Source: Ustulina deusta (Eukaryota > Ascomycota > Sordariomycetes > Xylariales > Xylariaceae). Taken from it: a stretch of DNA of 64,000 bases. How positions within the stretch are numbered: the stretch's first letter is position 1; each line of letters starts with the position of its first letter. Where the stretch lies: the NCBI GenBank assembly GCA_023159155.1, contig JAJNNX010000001.1, forward strand, positions 3,348,001 through 3,412,000, in the 5' to 3' direction. This document shows, one piece after another, positions 10,743 through 24,100 of this stretch. The position numbers were made by a program, and so were the translations under genes. The notes under the pieces were generated by a model. That model worked only from the letters and a program-made list of their open reading frames with translations. It was not told the DNA's origin and ran no database searches.

Positions 10743-12334
10743 GTTGGCAGCAATTTTTGCTTTCGTCCCGTCTGTACGTTTGTGAAATGGGTGATTCGAC
10801 GGCAGGGGTCCGGTGCTCGGCTTTGGTGACGGCGAACTTACTTCCCCTCCCGAATCCCATGAACGAGAGTGGGCATGTATTCACTTAGAGGTAAATAAAC
10901 CTAGCTTTGCAAGTCGAATGCTAGTAAGCGATATAAGGGCCAGTGTGATAAGAAGCAGCTCGATCAGGCTGGTTACCTACTGCATTCCCGCAACAAGTCC
11001 GTACATGCGCCGACCGGTCTTGGCCCCCCCAGAATTTCAAGGTTGCTATCTCGGGAGTATGCCATTGGCAGCTTCACGGGTGGCGCTAGCAACATCGCAT
11101 TACGAATGAAGCAGGAGACGGCAATTCCCGACTTATCCTACCTACCAAGAACCACTTACCTCACTATCTGACGTTACGTGAAATGCCTGATAGGGGGAAG
11201 GAGGCAGATACAGAGACCGACCGAGGAGAAAAAGAGGAGAGGGCCGGCGCCGAGATGTACGGACTTCCGGGCCATGAGCCGTCGACCTTTTGGAATAGGT
11301 TTTCGAGCGCGAGAGTGAGATAAGCCGGGATTACGATAGGGTGAGACAATGGATTTTGAGGAATACCTCTAACCGAGCGAGTTGAGAAAAAGAAGATCAT
11401 TTACTTCCAATCAGAAAGAAGTTCATGCTGGGGACGATTTCAACATGGCCGACAGTGTGACAGGGGTGCGTGCCTCGGTGGCGGAGGGGCTGCATGTTGA
11501 ATGGCTGATCATGATACCTATCTCGTAGAAGAACAGACCAACCACACGCTGGACTAGGGCAAAACAAAACGTCGAGCACCCGACATCTGCTTGAAAGTGA
11601 GATTTCATTTTCAGTTTCAACTGTAACGACGCATTGTGGTCATTGTAGAGTCAGTCTTACATAGGGCTGACCAATGCATCCACGGGAGGCTTTGCGGAGA
11701 GGCTTCAACATCTCAGTATGGTGTACAGGGAATGGAGCATGTCATGTAACTCGAGGAAAATATTAATTTGCGACAAGCAGCCAATAGCGCGCGTGTAGTA
11801 TCTCCGGAAGAGAAATCAATTGAATTCAGATGCACTCCAATCGCCAAACAACCCTATCGAAACCCTGCCTGCATGTATGGATGCCCCTCCAAGCCGTGCT
11901 GTCGAATGTATCAGAAAAAAAGAGGAAACAGAACAGGGGAGAACAGCCCGGCGAAATTTCCACAAGGAGCTTGAGTTGCTAGGCTTTTGTACCGAACGCG
12001 GCATCTGTGTGCCGTTCCCCTATATCATGCATCTGTATTTGTCCTCGAGGATTGGTAGGCCATGCTCATAGTGTTGGTACCCCGACAGACGAGGTAGAGC
12101 TCAAGACCCAACAGTAACTCCTCTGTATTCCCAGGGCATATGATGGCACAATTCCCGCGAGCTTTAACTGCTCATGATGCTGCCAGCGCAGGTGCCCTAT
12201 GAATCGCTGCTACGCAACGACATCACCTAGAAATGCCGAAAGCGGCAGTAAAATCTCCGTCCACTTGTCCGTAAGATGTCTTCGATAAATACAAAGCACT
12301 CTCCCAAAGTTCAATCCCACCCCAAATAGGATCC
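10743..12334. other. Intergenic: agmatinase promoter and cdc42 3' region
   Basis: Lies between two minus-strand genes. It should hold the agmatinase promoter on the left and the cdc42 3' UTR on the right. The ORFs here are under 100 codons and lack motifs. I see no supported gene. Confidence 0.55.
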
Positions 12335-13399
<1,065 letters not shown>

Positions 13400-16300
13400 T
13401 TTGGCGGAATATGTTGCTCCTCGGAAAGGGGAGCAGGAAGTGTGACGACTGGTATGACGGTTGACGAAAGTCGAGGGCTAATAGGGGATTTCTTATCGCA
13501 AGCGCGCGGACGTGAGATGTTGGGCGGGTATCGGCCGTTGGCTGTGGTTTATTTATTACTGACTTGGGTAGGTGAGCAGGTGTGTGAGTTGGCTGGTTGG
13601 CTGGGCTGGCTGTGCTGGTTTGCTTGGCTGGGTTGGCCAGTTGGTCGGGTGGATGGTTGGGTGGATGGCCGGTGGATGACCGGGTGGATGACGGGGCCAG
13701 GCAGGGTGGCCAAGGGGGAAGGCAGTGGACAAAACAATGCGAGGCGGAGGGGCGCCGGCGGTGGAGGGCGTCGACGTGAACTGGCTCGAAAACCCACGGT
13801 TAGGCAATGCCTTGGGCGGTGCAAGAGGAAGAGGGCTCACGTCGCCGCCGGTCAGGCAGGATGGAGAGCAATTGGTCGGGAACGGGTCGGACTCGAGGGG
13901 AGAAGTGGAAGATGGTGACGGGGGACTCACAAAGAGAATTGTCCTGGATTTCAAGTCATGCGTTTTGCTCGGGGGCCAGTGCAACTAGGAATGGCAATGG
14001 GGATGGGAGATGGGAATGACAGGGTCGAAATGAGACGGGAAGGCGAAAGAGGATGGCGGACAAGCACAATCGGTTGGTCGGCTTCAGTTGGTTCGTCGAC
14101 CCGTTGGATGTGCTTGGTGCTGTCTGGGGTGCTCGAGTGCTGCAGCGCTGCTCAGGCGGATGGGATGCAATGCACAGGATGGATGGAGGGGAGCTTCCTG
14201 CTCGCCAGGGCTGTCTTCAGGGCTGTCTGCTGTCTACAAGAACGCTTGGTCGGCTACCGTCGCAATGCTGCTACACTGCCCGGAGCTGTGTGGGTTGGGC
14301 ACGCCACCCGCCTATAATCATAAGTAAATTGGCCTGCTACCTTCAGGTTAGGTATGTTTTAGGGAGGCCAAAGGTGGGTACTTACCTCTTTCAGCTTGGG
14401 AGTCGATATGTGCGTGGGTGTTGGAGCGTGGAGTGTGGGGCTTGGAGCAGGAGCTTGGAGCTGTGGTGGACCCCTGGGCACCCCTTCGCGAGGTGTCACA
14501 TTTTTATGCAATTAAAGCCGAGTATTCTTCTATTCGTCAGAGCAGACAATGCTTGGACTTCCACTATTCCATGACAATGCCGAGGGGTTCCCAGGATTAG
14601 GAGATTAGGTAGGAGATTGGCTATGAATTAGTGACGCAGCTAGTCAACTCCTGATTTAATCAAACTCAACCCTTCCCGTCTGAACTTAGTGTATCATCAA
14701 GGGGGGAAGGATGTGTAAAATAGGTACAGTACCTACGGGAACTCTAACCTTATGTACACGCCAAATACCTAAAGAGTGTACACTCTGTTCACTCTTTGTT
14801 TGCCTTGCTGTCGTCATTCCCGAATCTCGGGGCTACACTACTTGCTGGTTTCAAGCTTGAAGACCATATCTCCTCTAGGATGGTCAATTCTAGTGTGAGC
14901 AGATGAGTTCACTCGTCTAGCGTGTTGCGAATCCATATAGCGGTTTCGCGTCCTTCATCTATCGGCCAAGCCATTCTTTGCTTTCGGACTAAACAAATAG
15001 GTATTGGACTTACTTGACCCCTGTTAACATTGTCTGGCTGGGCGAGATATGTGGTGCAGATACCTACATAGTGCAGTATATGGCGTGTTGATCTTAGTAC
15101 GGCATAGATTCATGGTTGAAGGACCTAGATAGACATCTAGGCATGGCTCGACCCGCATAGTGTAGTCTTGTTTCTTTGTTACGCAAGCTCTAGAGAAGTG
15201 CACCAGTGCTCTAATGGCATGGTGTAACACCTGCGCATGTGGAGGTAGCATCTTATTAAGACGACATCTCTGAGTCCATCTACACTACCGGTACCTCTGC
15301 GTACAAAGATTAGGTAAAAGAATAGGAAGAGAAGGGGGGAGAGAGTCATTTCGTTGTTCGCTCACAAGACAAGGGTCGGAAATTTGCAAGCGATGAGATC
15401 ATAGCTCCAACCCTAGTACCTATGGTAGGTACCCGACTCTCAGGTCCGCCTCGTGGCCAGCTTCACCAACTTCCCTTGTAGGAAAGTCGGACTGTGAGCC
15501 CTTTCGGCTGGAGCGACGCCAGGGACCTTTCTGTGGAGGTCCTGTGTTCCACCTGACTTCTAGAAGAAAACGTAGCTTTGTGTGGACAAGGAGTGAACGA
15601 ACGCGCGAGCTGGGAGATGACTCGTGAGCTCGTTGTTCCTACAGCCCAAACAACCCATAATTATTGTTGCGGTGGGCTGATCTGCACCGGGCTGCTGAGA
15701 CCTGCAGAACGCGTGGTCACCAGTGTTTCCATGTCAACTGTCACCCTAGAGCTCGAGCGTGATGTTTCTGCAACGCTGACGCTCTCGAAAGCGGTGTTTG
15801 CCCACCACCGTGTCGTGCTGTCACAGCTGGGCTGGGCTGGACTGGGTGACAACGAACGAACATGGAGTGGAGGGATGCCTACAGTCGGGTATGAAATCAT
15901 GTTGTCCGGGCCTTGTGCTGTTGATTGGATGGCACATGGTGGACGACACTCGCCCACCTCACCTACCGTGTAGCCCGGCCTCAGCTGTACAACCGAGCCA
16001 TCATGTGCGTGCGTGGTTGCTATCATCAAGTACGACGTTGCAAGGTGGAAGGCAACAATATGCACGACAGACCGGCATGCGAGGCGGTGTTGCGCATGTG
16101 TGTTGTCAACAGGTTGGCACAACTGACGATGCCTTGCTCCACAAGGTCACACTCCAGATGCTTTCTATTCTTAGATACGTACCATTTGCTGTTACCGCCC
16201 AGCGTTGGGCTGCTGGAGAGAAACGCTGGCTGCCTGCACTACATATACTGCTCCAGCATCTCGTTGTAGATAGACTGGAGATGCAGGCGTGGAGTCACGT

Positions 16301-16758
16301 CGCATACGGTTATCAAGCGAATATGCGTATGTAAGTGCAGTAGAACACCAGAGTGGATTAGCACACCGGTTTCCCCGGTGAGACCGGCTGGCTAGCTATC
16401 CCGAGACGGGCAGATAATAGGTTATCCTTGACATCAATGTTGATCGAGGTCGGTACCTAGTGCGCTACTGAGCTCGACAGATTGGGTACTTAGATAGCGA
16501 GAGGTTGAGTCCAGGTGGACATGCCCAGCAAAGGATCATGGATGCATGCAAAAAACAAAATAGGTATGTGCGGGTTTATGCAAATATACCTCTGTATCTA
16601 TTTATTGAATGTCGGGGGTCAAAGCCGCAGACACAGCCGTGGCGTATACTCCCTGAAGCGTGAAGCATAGGGAACACCGGCCTACCAGAACGGTCTATCT
16701 AATAATAAGGCACACTCGTTCCGTGGACAGCAACTGGAAAACTTGAGACACTCTAGCT
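13400..16758. other. 3.4-kb divergent spacer between cdc42 and the Vma22-type gene
   Basis: Both flanking genes point outward, so this holds two promoters. The left 1 kb is G/T-rich on this strand, with GGCTGG and GGGTGGATG repeats (about 13564-13695). The rest has scattered TACACTAC and ACCGGT words. ORFs of 120-180 codons (for example 13442-13918 and 15798-16334) overlap each other in several frames and have no domain; I do not support them as genes. Confidence 0.55.
13564..13695. repeat. Imperfect GGCTGG / GGGTGGATG repeat tract
   Basis: Many imperfect copies of TTGGCTGG and then of a GGGTGGATG-type unit. The strand is almost free of C-runs and A. On the cdc42 sense strand it reads as CCAGCC/CATCCACC, a C/A-rich, weakly structured sequence that may lie in the long 5' leader or promoter. 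Confidence 0.6.
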
Positions 16759-17559
16759 ATGGATCAGGATCATATCGATGGCTTATTGGAGCGGTACCTC
16801 CACCTGCTCCACGGCTACACGTCCTTGAGAGAGGAGCTCACGGCACTGCAAACGGGAATGTACCAGAACATTGCACGCGCCAACTTTGCCGCTGAACGGG
16901 GCGTGAGGTTCGGCCAGGACTACTACGACGACCGCATGCAAGCGTCCAGACGGTTGGCCATCAGCTATAACAACCAGGGCAACGCTCGGACCCAGGACCC
17001 GAGCATGAGTCAGGATAGGGAAAATCCAGTCGTTCTCGACGGTGTTGTTACGAGCTTCACCGTTATCGACCCCGCCGCCGTCTATGTCCCCGCGTCGACG
17101 GTGGAGGATCCGGGAGTCAGCGTTGAGGTTCCTAATCCTGATCCTCGTCCTGCGGCCGGGGTCGATGCTGGATCCGTCGAGCAGAGTGCCACCAAATCGA
17201 CAAAAATAGAAGTTCGCAGTGCTCCAACGTCATCTTCACGGACAGATGTAGACGCCCAGCCTAGGAGCAATGCCGGAGACACCGCCGGCGAGTGCACAAA
17301 TAGCTCCCCGCCTCCAATAGCGGAGAAAGGAACAGTCACATCACAAAAATCGAATGATGCGCTCCGCTGGTTCGGACTTCTTACCCCCATGCCCCTGCGC
17401 CAGGCACAGACGCAGAGCATACGCGCCGTTGAACACGTGATTCCGCGCCTAGCCTCCCTAAACGCCGAGATGGCGGCCGTTGAGATCGAGGTGCGCCGAG
17501 CGCGCAAGAGGCGTGCGAAAGCCGAGGCGGCAAGTAGGTTATCTGAGCACAGTGGTTAG
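16759..17559 (+). CDS. vma22: V-ATPase assembly factor, Vma22/CCDC115 family
   Basis: Single exon, 266 aa, starting at ATG. Residues 1-70 are helical with leucine-rich heptads (IDGLLERYLHLLHGYTSL) and probably form a coiled coil. Residues 75-198 are low-complexity and poorly conserved in type. The conserved C-terminal block at about 200-255 begins ALRWFGLLTPMPLRQAQ and continues in a charged helix ending RRARKRRAK; this short two-ended pattern is that of the Vma22 (CCDC115) family. Vma22 works with Vma12 and Vma21 at the ER to assemble the Vo sector of the vacuolar ATPase. The assignment rests on the N- and C-terminal blocks and on length, and the family diverges fast, so some doubt remains. 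The gene ends about 600 bp from the Tel1 stop and is convergent with it. Confidence 0.75.
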   Translation: MDQDHIDGLLERYLHLLHGYTSLREELTALQTGMYQNIARANFAAERGVRFGQDYYDDRMQASRRLAISYNNQGNARTQDPSMSQDRENPVVLDGVVTSFTVIDPAAVYVPASTVEDPGVSVEVPNPDPRPAAGVDAGSVEQSATKSTKIEVRSAPTSSSRTDVDAQPRSNAGDTAGECTNSSPPPIAEKGTVTSQKSNDALRWFGLLTPMPLRQAQTQSIRAVEHVIPRLASLNAEMAAVEIEVRRARKRRAKAEAASRLSEHSG

Positions 17560-18163
17560 GAATAACGAAGCGGGCTGTGGACGGAAGTTATCGCCATGAG
17601 CAATGCGCGTGCTTGGGGAAAATAATCTTGTGGATGAGGGAGGTGGGTTTCTACGCACGGATCTATGGAAGCTGCTTGATGATATGGTTTGACATGGAAG
17701 CCTAGATTTAGACTTCCCTCGCCATTAGTACACAAAAGCTACTATCCCCAGGCGCCAGGTGCTCGTAGAAGCCGGCCCCTGACATGTTTTGCGCCTTGCC
17801 TAACCGTTTTCAAAATACCTATAAACCACGACGATAGTGATATCATGGGATAGGCCATGCGTGATCGTCACAGTGACCCATTCCAATCACCTGTCATGGG
17901 CTTAACTACCAGCCCAAGGCATATGATCTCGTGCAGCTGGCTTCTCCCCGTGACAATTGAAATCAAACTTAGCATATCGGGGTCGGGAGTAAAAACTCAA
18001 AAAGAACTTGGATGATGTCATTAAAATCCAAATAGTTTTATTCTTGTTCCCAAGTTCCCATTTCCTTGCGCGGCCTCTACGTACACAACTAAGCATAGAC
18101 TACACTTCGTACATCATAATCACCAAACATATAGATACAGGGGTATCACGCCATCTATATACA
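17560..18163. other. Convergent 3' region between Vma22-type gene and tel1
   Basis: About 600 bp between two convergent stop codons; it should contain both 3' UTRs. No gene or notable repeat seen. Confidence 0.6.
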
Positions 18164-21100
18164 TCAAGCATATGCTGCCCAGCCTAAGAAAGTTGTTAGT
18201 AAGTCGCGTCGTCTATTTTAAAGGCAGCGTATGATGAAGTTGGAGAATTCGACCTACCTGAATATAAAACGGCCAAGTTCCTCTCGTCTGTCGCTTGATT
18301 TATGAGGTCGTTGACCGTGGCCGTAACACTGAGTGTCTTGCTGAGCTTCTTGCGCACAACCTCGAGAGCACGATCCGCTTCGCTAGGTTCGTTCACAATC
18401 CCGTTCTTAGCAGCTGTGTTTTTCTTCTTCGGATCGATCTCGGTCTCGGCGTCGTCACCTGCTTCGTCGCGCCGTGGGTCTTGTAACTTAGCTACACGTA
18501 CTGGACTAATTGACCACGAGTAAAGAGGATCGTAGCGAAGCACGTCAAGGATAGTCATGATCGAGTACGTCTCTTCACGCAAGGCGTCTAGAGTGAATTC
18601 ACAACACCGCCGAAAAACTCCCTCAGTCTTGGTGATACCCATGCCATCGACAATGTCTCTTGTCAACCGAAACGGCACAAGTTCAGGAACGGGCAGCACC
18701 CGACCAGACTCAAATGCCACGCCCAAATCGATATGCACCACTTCGCCAGTCTTGGAGTCAAGGAGAATATTGTGCCCGTGACGATCGCCCAGCCCCAGGA
18801 CGTGGCCGAGCATGGATATGGCTGCAGTTGTGCGAGTGTAGGCTGTTCGCTTGGCAAACCAGTCATCCGGATCGGTGAAGTATTGCATAAAAAAGTAACG
18901 CATCACGGGCTGGAAACGATCGGTTACTTTCTTGTAGGCGGCAAGACGTACCTCAGATGACTTCGTTTGAACATTCGAAATCTCCTTACGACATTGCGCA
19001 CCTTTGTAATCCCGGGGATGGTATCGTTCGTGGGCTGGCATAAGGTAATCGTGAAGAGGTATGGTATTTGAAACAAACTCGATCAACCCAGATACAGAAG
19101 TGAGGGGCAGAACTTTGTATGTTCTGATGCCGAGATTGCGCTGACGGGTGGAACGATGCAATTTTAGAACGGATGAGACTGCAGCGAAAACTTGTTCCAT
19201 GATGGCGTCTTGGCGAAGGTCATCATTGCCACCTTTTACGAGCTGTCTGAAACGCTCCCCATTGCTCCCTATGATCGTGATGATCTTGGGCGCGCTTACG
19301 CCACTCGCAATAGTCATGGTAGGTTCAAGTTTAGTAATTAATGGAACACCAGAATAGTCTCGGGTAGCTGAAAGTTCGATCTGCATCGTAGGAGGTGGAA
19401 TACGGTATTTGGTGACGGAATTTGCGAGAGTCATTCCAGCAGCTGACTCCTTAATCGGAATCTTTTGTCCTCCCTTATAAGTGCCCTCAAGAGCCAGGGC
19501 ATGGTAAGCTTTGCTAGTATAATAGATGGCTGTCCATGTGTTTGCTGCTGCTTCTGTGTGAACTAGTTTCTTTCCAACTATCTCAGTAGCTTGCTTTCGG
19601 AGTTGAGCGGCTTCATCTTCTTTCTTGTGTTTAGACCTTGTCCCCGACCAAATCTGGTACATTCCATGATATGGGTGGTCAACACAGATACGGTAGACAA
19701 GTTCGATGAGGAGCCTTTGAAAAGAGCTGTTCTGATCCAGGAGTCGAGAGGTTAGTTGATTCACGAGCGGCGCAAATTTCCGAGTTGGGACTTTGTCGAT
19801 GTATTTTCTCACAGCTTCATTCGCGTAATCCTCAGATGCACGCTCAAGCCAGAGTGCAGTAAATCGAAGGGCATCATTGTTGTACTCATCTGAAGCGATG
19901 AGTGAGAGTAGGTAATTTTCTAAGCTAAGACGCACGAATTCGCCTCGGCTTTGTTCGACTCGACGCAGCTCCTGCTCGTCCAATCCGAGCCACTGTTTAG
20001 CCCTGTTAAGATGAGATGTGAACCTCGTCCTAGTCTGTGTATCCTTTGCGTTGGAAACAAGCTCCATAAGCTGTGCAACTTCATCACTTTTTCCCTGCTT
20101 GAGGTGTTGCAAACGAGCTAGATCTTCGAGACTGTCGGGATTCTGTAGCTGTTCGTCGCAAAACATAGCGAACTGATGGTAGACCTTACCGGCCTCCTCA
20201 CCATCCGCCTTTCCTTTCAACTCTTTGAGCGCAGGCTGAAGGTAGTTCTTCTGAATGCTGTCGGGTTTTTCAAGCCTTGCAACAGATATTTGGTGTGCGG
20301 TCTTAGCGAGAAGATCGGGCCGGCTTACAACTATGGCTTGCTTTTTAAGATCAGTGTCTTCATCAATATGCTGAAGCATCCGGATCGAAGACATCATTTC
20401 TCCATGATCCCAAAGAGAGTTGGCAACCTCAACTCGAGCGGCAGAATCAATATTGAGCCCGAGGTCTGCGCTTGGCTGCACGAGGTGTGTAAGAGACGTC
20501 GCGATATTTAGCGACTCCTGGAAGGCTTGATGGTACCTATGGATGTTGGAAGACAGCAGCATCGACTTGACTTGAATCAGTCGTGCTTCAGGAGGGTTCA
20601 CTTTGGTGCCCTTGCTGCGGTTGGAGAACTGCGAAAGCAAATTCATGGTTGTTTCCCTGCAGGACAATATCTGGCCCACTTCGTCGTATCTACTCATGAT
20701 TAGCTAGACATAGATTTTTGAAATGCCAAGAAACTTACCGTCCACTCTTCATCCAATGAGTGCGACTGCTAAAAGTCTCAAGGAGCTGTTCAAGCTCGGT
20801 AGAGTTGACAACGTCAACCGCGTCATTGAGTTCTGTCAGAATCGCCAGGCCCCCTAGATGGTTCCAAAGAGAAGACGCACTAATATCGTCTCTAAGTACG
20901 TTCTGTATAATGTCGCTAAACCCACTCCAAACCACTTGCTTCACCACACTTAATTCAGTAGCTTGATTCCAGGCCTGGTAGGCTTTATAGATAGCGACAG
21001 AAGGATTGCTCGTGGAACCGAGTGTTGGTAGGTTCCAGGTTTCTAGTTTTCTCGCGGTATCGAACGTGCTATCAACAGCGCTGGAGGAGTTATCAAGACT

Positions 21101-24100
21101 TTGTTGATTCTGTAACAAGGCGTTTGACAAGCCAGAGAAACCTAGGCTGCCGAGAGTACCTATAAGAGATTGGCTGTCGAGCACAGCTGCAGCATCGCCT
21201 TTTCGAATGTGACTGTCATACTGCGCACCTCTGAACGCAAGGCTCTTAATCCCATCCTTTTCATATTCTAGGCGGGCTAGAACATTCGTCAAGCTTGCGG
21301 TTTGGCTTAATCCATAATAGGCGTCTGGATCATCAATGTTCTCGAAGATGTCTAACAACAAATCTGTAGATTCTTGAGCTCGAATGGCGGATGAACGTCG
21401 AGAAGAGCGAGCCCCCTCGGACGACGACAGCTCTATAAAAAGCAAGGCAGACTTATACATGCCGCACTTCGTTGCAGCCGAGGATGCTAATGCAAGGTCA
21501 AGCTCAAACCACTGTATTCGATCAGCTATGGAGTTTTCCCCAGGCAGCTGTTGCGTCCTAAGGTAGAGGATTGCATTCATCAGAAGACTAATGTTGTCCC
21601 TGGCTATGAGCGAGTCCGTTTGAAACCAGTGTTTCAGTGCCCCTGACAACCTTCGCCTTGCTAATTGCTGGGACTTGCGCTCAATTAACAAGATGAGATG
21701 GATGATGTAAGGGAAGGCCTCTTTCGCAAAGCCTTCGACGTTCATAAGTATAGGGGGTAAGGCGCTAAGTACGATACTTTTCGGGGCACTTTGGACCAAG
21801 CATACTGTGATATTTTCGGCCCAGTTCGATTTCTGGATCGACTCAGGAGAAAACATAGATTCTTCTTCTAACTCGTAAAAAAAATCGTTGTCGGAGGGGG
21901 GTGTTCGATATGGTAGCCAGTTACAAGCCTGAAGAAGCTGGTCGGATAGGATCTTCTCACACGCTACAAGCAGCACATCATTGCTTTGAGCTACTGCTTC
22001 CGAGTATATTGCTCTCAGAGCTGATTCTGCAAGCCCTGCTTTAGTACAATCACCATCTGCTGTCAAGGCTTGTAGAAGGCTGAGAAGACCTTGCTCAGAG
22101 GCAGATTCACCGCCTGCCTCCTGGCAATAACTTGATAGCTGTGACTCTCGCAGCAAGTCATCGTCAATATAGCCGGATGAAGCGAAACTTCTACCGATGA
22201 CACGACCAGCCCAAGCGAGATACTCGTCACTGAGGCCCTGTGATTTACAGCTTCTCCAAATGGCCTTCGCCAACATCTGAGAGTCTCCATCTGAGCGAAC
22301 GAAGTCCATGCTTGATGTGGCTGGCATAGTAAAATTGCAGCAGAGCATTTCTAATGCTAATTTGCGGGAAGCTGTACCCAGAAGTCTAGATCCGCTGTCT
22401 TCATCCCGTAGGATTTCTAGAAGCAATCTACTTTCGTGAGTCCCTTGTTCCGCGTTTCCTGAGGTGCGTACATGAACAGCAGACTCGGTAATGGCTCTGA
22501 ACGCATCTCGCTGTGGTCCGTCTATGAGGGCAAACGAAGCATAATTCTCCAGATACTTAGCAAACCATGAATGAAACCTCTGAGCCTTGCTCATCGTCGC
22601 TTTGAATTGACTTTCTTGAGTTGTGCTGGACTGGGATGTCTCGAGGAAAACCCTAAGGGATGCCAAGCTTGTTAAAGCGTACCCTGCAAGGAAAGATGAC
22701 GATTTCGAAAGAGCTTCGTAGCCTTTCTCAAGTAAGAACTGGCTCATTCCCAGCGCATCGTCTGCACACTCAGTGTCCACAATATACGGGCGTATGGAAT
22801 GCAGCAACATCTCAAGAGGGTAGGACTTCCAGGCATGGGGACCGGCCAAACATATTAACACTCGGACCTTCCGGAGGACAGAGCATGCATATAAAGGGCC
22901 TAGGGCTTTGTGTATACCGCTGAACAGCTTCCTAGCAACGGCGACCACGAGCGCGGAATTCCAGAGATTTGGGGATTCATACTCTGTGCGGTTGCAGAGT
23001 AGGGCTATCTCCCTCGTCAAATATTTCGGACGAAAGGTGGGTTGCTGATTCGCCCCTAACACAACATCTGAATGCCCGCACTGTTTAATGCCTGCCATTG
23101 TTTCAGCAGCATGAAGAAGACTTTCATCCTTTGCCCACCATCTCTCAATGGGGTCTTCCTGGTCTATAAGGCTAACAAATGTCCCAATGATATCTGCAAA
23201 ATTAAGATATACGCTCTCGAGAAAAGCTTCTCTGCCCAGAAGCTTCCTAAGCCGGCTTTCTCCACTTTGATTCTGTTCTCCCTTCGGCATGCTGATATCG
23301 TGGGCCATACTATACGCAAGTGCTTTCGAGAAGTTACGTTGTATAAGCTGCGCTGATGTGGTGCCGAGAGTTGTAGCGAGCCTTTCCAACGCCTCATCCT
23401 GAGCGCGCATAATCAATAAAGCCACGATGTCCGCTTGGGACCGGTGAAGGAGTGCCTCGAGATTCGGGAATCCAAATATCTCAAATGGGATCTCTTCGAC
23501 AACTCCCTCGTCGAGCCACGTGTAGAGGAGTTGTGAAGCAAATAAGTCGAAAAGCTGCCTTGAATCATCAAGTTTGAGGGTAGCAGCAACCCTCTTGAGA
23601 GAGTAAGCAGCGTGCTTTTTAGAACGAGGGACCTTGCCGGGAGTTTCGAAGATGTGGTATATGCCTCTTCGGAGTAGGGTTGGCCATTCCCGTGCTACCT
23701 CCCCGAGTACAAAGAGTCGCAATGCAATTCCCTCTAGGAATGTGTTGCTCGTTGGAAGATTTTCGAGTATGTTGACAAACATGTCTTCGTGTACCTTCAA
23801 GACATAGCGACTAAACACACTTGGCAATCGAGTTCCTATATAGAACTTGACTGGCAAGGGACTGTTTTCTAAAATGCCCAAAACCGAGGTATTTGGAGGA
23901 TCCATATTCACTGTCTCGGGGAAGTTCTCTCCCACTTGAGCGAGTCGAAGTAATAGACGTGACAATGATATTTGGACATTCGGTGAGAGGAGGTTGCTTG
24001 ATAGCCCAGTGTTGAGATAGTACCGGTATAGATCCCCCACGCGGGAGGATAGTTCATTATCACCACTAGACCACATCCCCATAAAACCTTCCATCACATC

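Noticed and set aside
13442..16334. Several 120-180-codon ORFs in the cdc42/Vma22 spacer
   Set aside because: They overlap in multiple frames on both strands, follow the strand bias of the repeat tract, and show no domain or splice pattern linking them.
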